From Shewanella aestuarii (GTDB lineage Bacteria > Pseudomonadota > Gammaproteobacteria > Enterobacterales > Shewanellaceae), in assembly GCF_014647215.1 (NCBI RefSeq), contig NZ_BMOT01000008.1, positions 124,001 through 188,000 of the forward strand: 64,000 nucleotides of DNA, in the 5' to 3' direction. The position numbers were made by a program, and so were the translations under genes. Positions within the stretch are counted from its first letter, which is position 1; each line of letters starts with the position of its first letter. Under the pieces are notes generated by a model. It was not told the origin of the DNA and did no database searches. It saw nothing but the letters and a program-made list of their open reading frames with translations. Shown here piece by piece: positions 49,749-57,077 of the stretch.

Positions 49749-50975
49749 ATGCATTTAAGATTTTCTCCTAAACCAGGTGCGTTCAATGATGAATCGCTTG
49801 AAAGCTTCTTGCTACGGGTAGTAAGTGAGAGCGTTGTTGATTTTTATGAGGGACTAGCCTTTGCTATAAGGGAAGAGCTTTATGAGCTTGATTTTGAGGC
49901 CCATGGTGCATTCCCTATCGAACTCAAACGCCTTAATGTTTATCACGCTAAACATAACAGTCATTTCAGAATGCGGGCATTAAGTTTGCTTGAGTATCTT
50001 CTAGATTTACCTTCATATGAATTACAAAAACTAGCTTTATTACGCTCTAATAAGACATTTGTTGGGGGGATGACGGCCGTGCATCGCAATGGTATTGATA
50101 TTCCATTGAGTTTTATTCGTTATGCTAGCGAAGATGGTGTTGACGCTGTACCAATTTGCCCAGAGTGTTTACAAGAAGAGGCTTATATTCGCCAAGCTTG
50201 GCATTTGAAACCGATTAGAGCATGCGCAAAGCATAAATGTGAATTAGTCCATCAATGTCCTGAGTGCCAAGAGCCTATTAATTACATCGAAAATGAATCC
50301 ATTGATCGCTGTGTTTGTGGTTTTGAGTTTATAAAGGCATCAAGCGCTAAAGCTTGCCAACAAGATATTAAATTATCGGGCTGTTTAATAAGTGGTGATA
50401 CCTCATCGAACACTCCTCTTTTCTCAGCTTTATCTGCAACTCATAGATTTGCAGCGCTTGCTTGGCATCAAAAACGTTACCCTGAAGAACATCAATATAT
50501 TGATGCTATTGAGTATTTTGAAGCGTGGCCGGATAACTTTTATCGTGAATTGGATATGATAACGAGTCATGCAGATTTAAGGCTGGTGAATTTATTTAAT
50601 AAAACAGCGTTCAAGTTTATTTATGGGGACTTGATTTTGCAGTCTCAGTGTATTCAACCAGAAGAAAAAGAGCCTCATTTTATTCATTTAGCATTGATGG
50701 AATATTTACACAATTTAGTTGAGTCACACCCTAAATCCAAAAAGCCTAACGTTGCGGATATGCTTGTAAGTGTTGCTGAAACTGCGGCTTTGCTTTCAAC
50801 CAACTATGAGCAGGTATATCGCCTTTATCAGGATGGCGTTTTATCTTCAGGTTATCGCCACAAAATGAAACAGCGGGTTGCCCCTCATGTTGGTGTGTTC
50901 TACTTGAGGCAGGTTATTGAGTATAAAGCGAGTTTTGGCGCTAATGGACAAGGAGTGTATTTATCATCATGGTAG
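49749..50975 (+). CDS. tniQ: TniQ (TnsD-like) target selector of the CAST
   Basis: Couples the Cascade complex to TnsC; in I-F3 systems a TniQ dimer sits at the Cas6/Cas7 end. 408 residues, near the usual size. The N-terminal TniQ domain is followed by zinc-binding clusters: CPEC near residue 136, CAKHKC ... CPEC near 158-174 and CVCG near 189. The helical C-terminal half includes a helix-turn-helix-like region. There is no separate TnsD, so homing must be RNA-guided. The cas8/5 start overlaps its end by 7 bp. Confidence 0.95.
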   Translation: MHLRFSPKPGAFNDESLESFLLRVVSESVVDFYEGLAFAIREELYELDFEAHGAFPIELKRLNVYHAKHNSHFRMRALSLLEYLLDLPSYELQKLALLRSNKTFVGGMTAVHRNGIDIPLSFIRYASEDGVDAVPICPECLQEEAYIRQAWHLKPIRACAKHKCELVHQCPECQEPINYIENESIDRCVCGFEFIKASSAKACQQDIKLSGCLISGDTSSNTPLFSALSATHRFAALAWHQKRYPEEHQYIDAIEYFEAWPDNFYRELDMITSHADLRLVNLFNKTAFKFIYGDLILQSQCIQPEEKEPHFIHLALMEYLHNLVESHPKSKKPNVADMLVSVAETAALLSTNYEQVYRLYQDGVLSSGYRHKMKQRVAPHVGVFYLRQVIEYKASFGANGQGVYLSSW

Positions 50976-53074
50976 ATATGGTGACATTACAATCTTTATT
51001 AACTATCAAAGAGATTGAGGAGCGTAATAATGCTTTGAGAAGAGCATTTGCGCCGTATACCGATGACATAGATGTAACGGGTAATGAAGCAGATGCATTA
51101 ATGATATTGCTTAATCTGACTTATCCTAAAAAGTTGGTTAAAAGTTTGCTTGATAAGCGACTAGCTAAAAAAACGCTAAGAAATGAGCAACACATTGATT
51201 TTTGTATTGCTGAAGTAGCTTGGTTGCATACCCACAATTTAAAGTACCCTGATATTCGTGTCAGTAAGCAGAGGTTAATCGCGGCGGCTCCTGTTTTGCA
51301 CCCACAAGTGTTGAGCAGTGCTAATTTCAATCAAGTCCTTGGTTGGTCCCATGATAGCGCTAAAGTAAACTTGGCAAAGTTATTTGGTGGCCATTTTATT
51401 TGGCAGGGTAATGTTTGTTGCCTTGCAACTTTATTATCAGACCCCCCTAGGGTTTGGAAAGAGGCTTTTAAAACACTAGGCATGCCAGTGAAAGACTTTT
51501 TAAATCTGTGCGGCAGAGTTAAAGGCTTTTTACCAGATGCGGATGCCCCTAGCTTAGTCGATAAGTTCTCTAATCAGGTTAGAATGCCTTATCGAGATAG
51601 ATACTTGGCTATAACGCCGGTAGTTAGTCATGTGCTTCAATCTGAAATTCAAAAAGCGACAATTGCTAAGCAAGCTAAATTTACTCATGTCGAATTTACT
51701 CGTCCTGCTTCTGTTGGCGATTTGTCTGCCTCCCTTGGCGGTAATGTAAGAGTGTTAAATTATCCACCCAAAACGAAATACTCTGAATTTGGGTTAAGTG
51801 ATTCAATGTTGGGTAAGATTCAAAATGGTCAGTCAGCTTTAAATCATAGTGCTCTTCATCAATCTAAATTTGTTCAAGCTTTGGAAGGGCTTTTATCTTT
51901 GCCTTTCGCATTGGCGTTAAAACAGCGCAGGCAGCAAAAGGTGGTAAGTTATAGGCAAGTAAGGTCTACATTGTCTGAATGGCTTGCTCCGCTATTAGAG
52001 TGGCGATTAGCAGTAAAAGATAATCCGGTTCAGTTATCGAAACTTGAGACAATTAACGGTACGTTTGAATATTCCTTTGTCACCATGGGGGATGAACAGT
52101 TAACAAATTTACTAACGCCGCTATTTAGTCAATTAAACAGTGTGTTATCTCACTCTAATCTGGTTGGTAAGTATGCCTTTCATCAACAATTGATGACGCC
52201 CCTTAAAAGTAGCCTTAAATGGTTGCTTGTTAATTTATCTAACGAATCTAGAGTATTGTCAGCTTCCTCTGATGACGAGTCTCAACAACGTTATTTATAT
52301 TTGAAGGGGATACGGGTATTTGATGCACAAGCCTTATCCAATCCATACTGTTCTGGTATTCCTTCATTAACGGCTGTTTGGGGCATGATGCATCATTACC
52401 AAAGATGCTTAAATGAGTTACTTGGTTCGCAACTTAGAATGACCTCTTTTTCATGGTTTATTCGTCACTATTCAGCAGGAGAAAGTAAAAAATTGCCTGA
52501 ATATGGTATGCATGGCCCAAAAGAAAATCAATTTAGAAGAGCTGGCATTATAGATAATAAGTATTGTGATTTAGTGTTTGATCTTGTTATTCATATTGAT
52601 GGTTATGAAGATGATTTGAATAAGTTAGATTCTTCATCAGATGTTTTGAAAGCCTGTTTCCCTGCAAGGTTTGCTGGAGGTGCTATGCAACCTCCTGAAC
52701 TTAACTCAGTCAATGATTGGTGTGAGTTATATGAGTCGGAAGCTTTGTTGTATTCAAAGTTGAGGCGCTTACCTGTATCTGGAAAGTGGATTATGCCGAC
52801 TAGATATTCAATTGCGAGTCTTTCTGACTTACTGATTTTATTGAAACAGAATCGTTTGTTGCACCCTGTTATGTATGGTTATCTTTTGTTAGACGCTCCT
52901 CAAAAAAGAACTAACGCCTATGAGCCTTTGCATTGTTATGCTGAATCAGCAATAGGATTAGTTGAGTGTGCCAATGCAATTGATATAAGGTTGCAGGGTA
53001 TGCAGAATTATTTCCGGCGAGCTTTTTGGATGCTCGATATAAAAGAGAGTTCAATGCTTATGAAACGGATTTGA
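50969..53074 (+). CDS. cas8: Cas8-Cas5 fusion, type I-F3 Cascade large subunit
   Basis: Recognises the PAM and caps the 5' end of the guide RNA. At 701 residues it is the fused Cas8/Cas5 of transposon-borne I-F systems rather than the separate Csy1/Csy2 of canonical I-F. The N-terminal part (to about residue 270) is Cas8-like. A helical bundle in the middle follows, and the C-terminal part is Cas5-like (LPEYGMHGPKENQFRRAGIIDN, FPARFAGGAMQPPELN, LPVSGKWIMPTR). Order and size agree with tniQ-cas8-cas7-cas6. Confidence 0.9.
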   Translation: MVDMVTLQSLLTIKEIEERNNALRRAFAPYTDDIDVTGNEADALMILLNLTYPKKLVKSLLDKRLAKKTLRNEQHIDFCIAEVAWLHTHNLKYPDIRVSKQRLIAAAPVLHPQVLSSANFNQVLGWSHDSAKVNLAKLFGGHFIWQGNVCCLATLLSDPPRVWKEAFKTLGMPVKDFLNLCGRVKGFLPDADAPSLVDKFSNQVRMPYRDRYLAITPVVSHVLQSEIQKATIAKQAKFTHVEFTRPASVGDLSASLGGNVRVLNYPPKTKYSEFGLSDSMLGKIQNGQSALNHSALHQSKFVQALEGLLSLPFALALKQRRQQKVVSYRQVRSTLSEWLAPLLEWRLAVKDNPVQLSKLETINGTFEYSFVTMGDEQLTNLLTPLFSQLNSVLSHSNLVGKYAFHQQLMTPLKSSLKWLLVNLSNESRVLSASSDDESQQRYLYLKGIRVFDAQALSNPYCSGIPSLTAVWGMMHHYQRCLNELLGSQLRMTSFSWFIRHYSAGESKKLPEYGMHGPKENQFRRAGIIDNKYCDLVFDLVIHIDGYEDDLNKLDSSSDVLKACFPARFAGGAMQPPELNSVNDWCELYESEALLYSKLRRLPVSGKWIMPTRYSIASLSDLLILLKQNRLLHPVMYGYLLLDAPQKRTNAYEPLHCYAESAIGLVECANAIDIRLQGMQNYFRRAFWMLDIKESSMLMKRI

Positions 53075-53083
53075 GGTAACGAT

Positions 53084-54193
53084 ATGGAACTGTGTAACAT
53101 CTTAAAATATGATCGCTCTTTGTATCCTAGTAAGGCCGTTTTCTACTATAAAACGGAAGAAAAGGATTTTATTCCGCTGCAAGCTGATATCAGTCATATA
53201 CGCGGTCAGAAAGCTGGTTTTACCGAAGCTTTCACTTCAAAATTTGAATCTAAAAACTTGCAGCCTCAAGATTTAGCTTATTCTAATCCTCTTATTATTG
53301 AAGAGTGTTATGTGCCTCCAAATGTAGAGCACTTGTATTGTCGATTTTCATTGAGGGTAATGGCAAAGTCGCTTAGGCCATCAGGTTGCAGCAATCCCGA
53401 AGTTTTTGCTTTACTTGAAGAGTTGGCCATCACTTTCCATGAGTGCGGGGGTTATCAAGAGCTAGCGAAGAGATATTGCAAAAACTTGTTATTGGGAACT
53501 TGGCTATGGCGAAATCAAAATACAGGTAACACTCAAATTGAGATTAAAACTAGCTCGGGCAATTTTTATCAAATAACCAATACTCGTCAACTTGATTGGG
53601 GGAGTCGTTGGCCCAAGGATGCACAACAGGTTTTAGATGAGTTAAGTCATGAGCTTCATCTTGCCTTAACTGACCCCAAGGTATTTTGGAGCGCTGATAT
53701 TACAGCCAAAATAGAAACCGTTTTTTGTCAGGAGATTTATCCAAGTCAGCTCATGATTGATAAGGACAAAGGCGAAGCTTCAAAGCAATTTGCTAAAGTG
53801 GAGTGTCTTGATGGGCTTAAAGCTGTCAGTTTTAACTCTGTGAAGATTGGCGCTGCTCTACAATTAATTGATGATTGGTGGGGTGAGGATGCGCATAAAC
53901 GGTTAAGGGTTCATGAGTTTGGAGCGGATCAAGAGTTTATTGTTGCTAGGCGTAGCCCTGAATCTATGCGCAGTTTTTATGCTTTATTTGTAAAGTCAGA
54001 GCATTATTTAGATGAGTTAAAAAAGCAATTGTTGGCTGCTGAAGTATACATATCTTCAGATATCTATTATGTATTTGCAGTTTTGATTAAAGGTGGAATG
54101 TTCCAGAAAAAAGCCGAATCTAAAAACACCGAGACTGAAACGAAAAAAAAGGCGGGTACTACACGGAAAGCCTATACCAAGGAGAAAGCTTAA
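53084..54193 (+). CDS. cas7: Cas7 (Csy3-like) Cascade backbone subunit
   Basis: Six copies normally coat the guide RNA and flip out every sixth base. 369 residues. Segments typical of Csy3/Cas7f: LKYDRSLYPSKAVFYYK at the start, CRFSLRVMAKSLRPSGCSNPEV, and NLLLGTWLWRNQNTGNTQIEI. A Lys/Thr-rich tail at the end (about 345-369) looks disordered. It follows cas8/5 by 9 bp and precedes cas6 by one base. Confidence 0.93.
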   Translation: MELCNILKYDRSLYPSKAVFYYKTEEKDFIPLQADISHIRGQKAGFTEAFTSKFESKNLQPQDLAYSNPLIIEECYVPPNVEHLYCRFSLRVMAKSLRPSGCSNPEVFALLEELAITFHECGGYQELAKRYCKNLLLGTWLWRNQNTGNTQIEIKTSSGNFYQITNTRQLDWGSRWPKDAQQVLDELSHELHLALTDPKVFWSADITAKIETVFCQEIYPSQLMIDKDKGEASKQFAKVECLDGLKAVSFNSVKIGAALQLIDDWWGEDAHKRLRVHEFGADQEFIVARRSPESMRSFYALFVKSEHYLDELKKQLLAAEVYISSDIYYVFAVLIKGGMFQKKAESKNTETETKKKAGTTRKAYTKEKA

Positions 54194-54194
54194 T

Positions 54195-54806
54195 ATGCAG
54201 AGGTATTACTTCATGGTTAGGTATGTGCCAAATGAAGCCAATTTAGCTTTGTTGACTGGACGTTGTATATCTATCATGCATGGTTATATCGGCAAGCATG
54301 ATATTAAAGGTCTTGGGGTCAGTTTTCCTGCTTGGTCTGATAAATCAATTGGGAATGTAATTGCTTTTGTTCACTCTAATGCTGATGTTCTGAAAGGGTT
54401 ACAGCGTCAGACTTATTTTCAAGACATGAAGGATTGCGGTTTTTTTAAAGTAACTAATGTAGAGTCTGTGCCAGAAAGTTGTGGCGAGGTTAGATTTAAG
54501 CGTAATCAAGCCATTGCAAAGTTATTCGTTGGTGAAGCTAGACGTCGGTTAAGGCGCTTGGAACAAAGGGCGTTGGCCAGAGGTGAGACCTTTAATCCTT
54601 TAAAGAAGAGTGAAGCAAAAGAAGTTGATGTATTCCATAGGATTGCAATAAGTAGTCTCAGTAGCCAACAAGATTATTTGCTACATATTCAAAAAAATAT
54701 GCCAGAGAAGCAAACTGAACCAGTGTTTAATCGTTATGGTTTTGCAACAAACCAAAAGTTTAATGGAACAGTTCCGGATTTATCTAACTTGCTCGATAGT
54801 GTTTAA
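54195..54806 (+). CDS. cas6: Cas6 (Csy4-like) pre-crRNA endoribonuclease
   Basis: Cuts within CRISPR repeats and stays on the 3' stem-loop of the guide. The ATG at 54195 is two bases past the cas7 stop; a longer frame from 54093 merely overlaps cas7. 203 residues. Catalytic His29 (ISIMHGYIG) is at the same position as in P. aeruginosa Csy4, and an arginine-rich helix (ARRRLRRLEQRALARG) fits the repeat-stem-binding helix. The array lies 128 bp downstream on the same strand. Confidence 0.94.
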   Translation: MQRYYFMVRYVPNEANLALLTGRCISIMHGYIGKHDIKGLGVSFPAWSDKSIGNVIAFVHSNADVLKGLQRQTYFQDMKDCGFFKVTNVESVPESCGEVRFKRNQAIAKLFVGEARRRLRRLEQRALARGETFNPLKKSEAKEVDVFHRIAISSLSSQQDYLLHIQKNMPEKQTEPVFNRYGFATNQKFNGTVPDLSNLLDSV

Positions 54807-54934
54807 CCCTTTTTTTAAGTGCTTAGTAAGTTATTGAAATATAGCTTTAATAATTGTGTCGGGTTTATGATGGTATTTAGTAGTATTTCATTTTTAAGTG
54901 TTGATTTTATACAGTTATTTTTGGTATGTTGATT

Positions 54935-55082
54935 GTGACCTGCCGAATAGGCAGCTACAAATTCATTTTCTAGCCGCATCGAAATCAACAAATAGTGACC
55001 TGCCGAATAGGCAGCTACAAATCGAGAAAATCGGGACTTTCGAGTTGATTTAGATACACCTGCCGAAAAGGCAGCCAAACCT
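54935..55082 (+). CRISPR. Type I-F3 CRISPR array, three repeats and two spacers
   Basis: Repeats 1 (54935-54962) and 2 (54995-55022) are identical 28-mers of the I-F type (GTGACCTGCCGAATAGG then CAGCTACAAAT). Repeat 3 (55055-55082) differs at 8 of 28 positions but keeps the CTGCC/GGCAG stem. Spacers are 32 bases each: spacer 1 at 54963-54994 (target not found in this window) and spacer 2 at 55023-55054 (matches the neighbouring exported-protein gene). Orientation follows cas6. A terminator begins within the last repeat. Confidence 0.97.
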
Positions 55083-55120
55083 CTCCTTGCGATAGCTCAA
55101 GGGGAGGTTTTTTATTTTTA
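55080..55120 (+). terminator. Rho-independent terminator of the CRISPR array
   Basis: Arms CCTCTCCTTG (55080-55089) and CAAGGGGAGG (55098-55107) with one G-T pair, followed by TTTTTTATTTTTA. The left arm overlaps the last three bases of the atypical repeat, so the array ends with the homing unit and cannot be extended distally without losing the terminator. Confidence 0.88.
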
Positions 55121-55327
55121 ATGTTTTAGATTTTTTTAGCTGCTTTGGGGTTTTAATAAGTAGAGTTCTAACACACTTCTGCCCCAAAAATGAGTTAGAG
55201 TTAAGTCTCAATAGAGCTAGGAGCGGACATCGAACTATCTAACCTTGCAGAGGAAATATAGCTGGGGATTAACTTTTAAAGAGTGATCGTGTACATTGGC
55301 TAGATTAAATTAAGATGACACTTTTTT

Positions 55328-56563
55328 ATGGCAGTAGAGACTATCGATAGAGAAGCTGGAGACTCTGGCAAAGGCTTTAGATTACAGCTAATAAGGGCGA
55401 TTAAGCTCATGCTGCAAACGATTCATCAGGATAGAAACACTGTATTTTTTACCGCGGTGGAAAATCTCGAAGATGTTTCCCATCAGACTATTGTAGATGG
55501 AGAAGTCAATAATTACTTCGAAGAAGACAAGAATTATGACCTGAATGGGAATTTCACAATTTTTAGCTCTCCGGTTATAAATACGTTGGTCAGTTTCTAT
55601 GACATATATGTAGCTCAATTTCGCACCAGTAACAGCGTTTATTTGGGTTTTTACACGACGAGGGATGTCGGTAAGGAAAGAAAATCCAAGCTCAATAGCG
55701 GCAAAGAAATAACGCTACCAAAAAAACCAATTTTAGAAATTCTTCAATCGTTGGATGAAGTTCCAGACACAACTATTAAATTAGTAAAAGAAATTCTTGT
55801 TGAAGAGTACGCATCCCAATATAAAGAAAAGTCTAAATCAGGAAACTTAGAAACGCTTCAGGGGCTAAATGTTGATAGGTTTAAAGAGTTTTTGAGGACA
55901 ATATCATGGCATTTTGGTCAGGAAGATGAAGATGCCCTCAAGCAGACAGTTTTAAAGGATATTGAGAATTCACCCCTTCACAACAATACGCATATAGGCA
56001 AGGAAAATATAATATTTTGTTTGTTAATGGATAAGCTGAGCGCAAAACAAAATAGTAAAAACTTAGTCGATAAATTAGTTCATAGTTCAGATGTAAAACT
56101 AATTTTTAAAGAAGCAGAGTCTCAAATTCCAGACGAAAGTATAGATCCTACGTGGCGCTATATCGCTGAGCTTGAAAAGGATGTGACCGACAAGCGAAAT
56201 CTGAAAGAAAAAGTGCTTTCAGTAATAGAGGATATTTCCGAACGTCGAATTAGACAGTTAGCAAGAAAAGCAAGTGGCTCTAAGTATGAAGAGCGTGAAG
56301 CGGACAAGTCTTTTTTGTCTTTGAAGTATCGTGTTTTTGACGCTTGTGAAGAATATTTTTCAGGTAATGAGTATGTAGCCCCTGAAAGTTGCAGTGACTT
56401 GGATGCTGTTCTTCAAACGCTCTTATCTAAAGCGGTAGAAGATATTTCTAAGCTAAAGACCGATTACAGATATACGATTTCTAATGATAAAACAATAGAA
56501 GGCATTATTTGGAATTTGTTTGATGGGTGTTTTTTGGCTTTTGATGAGTTTAGTGATGAGTGA
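55328..56563 (+). CDS. Predicted ABC-3C system component (effector/C-terminal domain protein)
   Basis: A 411-residue protein heading a three-gene operon. The N-terminal half (GKGFRLQLIRAIKLMLQTI ... FFTAVENLEDVSHQT) faintly resembles the fold seen in Cap4-like effectors, but no nuclease residues are convincing. The C-terminal half is helical and charged, resembling the C-terminal domains of first components in ABC-three-component conflict systems. Assignment leans on the operon: a small middle gene and a Rad50-like ATPase follow, with overlaps. Confidence 0.62.
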   Translation: MAVETIDREAGDSGKGFRLQLIRAIKLMLQTIHQDRNTVFFTAVENLEDVSHQTIVDGEVNNYFEEDKNYDLNGNFTIFSSPVINTLVSFYDIYVAQFRTSNSVYLGFYTTRDVGKERKSKLNSGKEITLPKKPILEILQSLDEVPDTTIKLVKEILVEEYASQYKEKSKSGNLETLQGLNVDRFKEFLRTISWHFGQEDEDALKQTVLKDIENSPLHNNTHIGKENIIFCLLMDKLSAKQNSKNLVDKLVHSSDVKLIFKEAESQIPDESIDPTWRYIAELEKDVTDKRNLKEKVLSVIEDISERRIRQLARKASGSKYEEREADKSFLSLKYRVFDACEEYFSGNEYVAPESCSDLDAVLQTLLSKAVEDISKLKTDYRYTISNDKTIEGIIWNLFDGCFLAFDEFSDE

Positions 56564-57077
56564 TATAAGTACAAAGAAAAAGCTAATGTACCTAAGCGGT
56601 GAAGATTTCTATCTTTATTGCTATTCCGTTTTTGTTATTTTGGATTCCTTAGGTTGTAGTGATGGGAAATATTTTAGAGACTATAGGAAGTTAGCTTTTT
56701 TAACGGACATTATCAGTGATGATAAAACAGTCTATGTGGTTTCTCATTCTTCAGGAGAAAAACTGAATCCTAAAGATTATGAGTGTTTACTTGACAGCTA
56801 TTCGAATGGATTGACCCGAAGAAGTGAAATTCTTAAGTTGTTGTTTGTTCTTGAGAAGAAAGGCTATGTGAGTTTGAATCGAGGTAAAGCACAAGAAATT
56901 GACGTCACTTTGACTAAAGATAATCTTCCCAATGACTTTTTGAACAGCAATGTTTTCGAGTCGGAATCTAAGAATATAAAAAATATATCAAAGAAAGTGG
57001 GACGGTTGGGATCGCTAACTCTAGATACCATGTTAAGTAAAATTTATGTTGAAAATGGAGTTCGAACATGGGTCTGA
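56556..57077 (+). CDS. Predicted ABC-3C middle component
   Basis: A 173-residue protein from an ATG at 56556 that overlaps the first gene by 8 bp; other in-frame ATGs at 56520 and 56544 lie further inside it. It has a helical N-terminus (GEDFYLYCYSVFVILDSLG) and a winged-helix-like end (RRSEILKLLFVLEKKGYVSLNRG), which fits the middle components of ABC-3C systems. It overlaps the ATPase gene by 10 bp. Function inferred only from context. Confidence 0.6.
   Translation: MSDISTKKKLMYLSGEDFYLYCYSVFVILDSLGCSDGKYFRDYRKLAFLTDIISDDKTVYVVSHSSGEKLNPKDYECLLDSYSNGLTRRSEILKLLFVLEKKGYVSLNRGKAQEIDVTLTKDNLPNDFLNSNVFESESKNIKNISKKVGRLGSLTLDTMLSKIYVENGVRTWV

Noticed and set aside
49749..55082. Stand-alone type I-F CRISPR immunity locus that lost cas1 and cas2-3
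   Set aside because: Fused cas8/5, adjacent tniQ, tnsABC and defined transposon ends show an I-F3 transposition module, which naturally lacks those genes.
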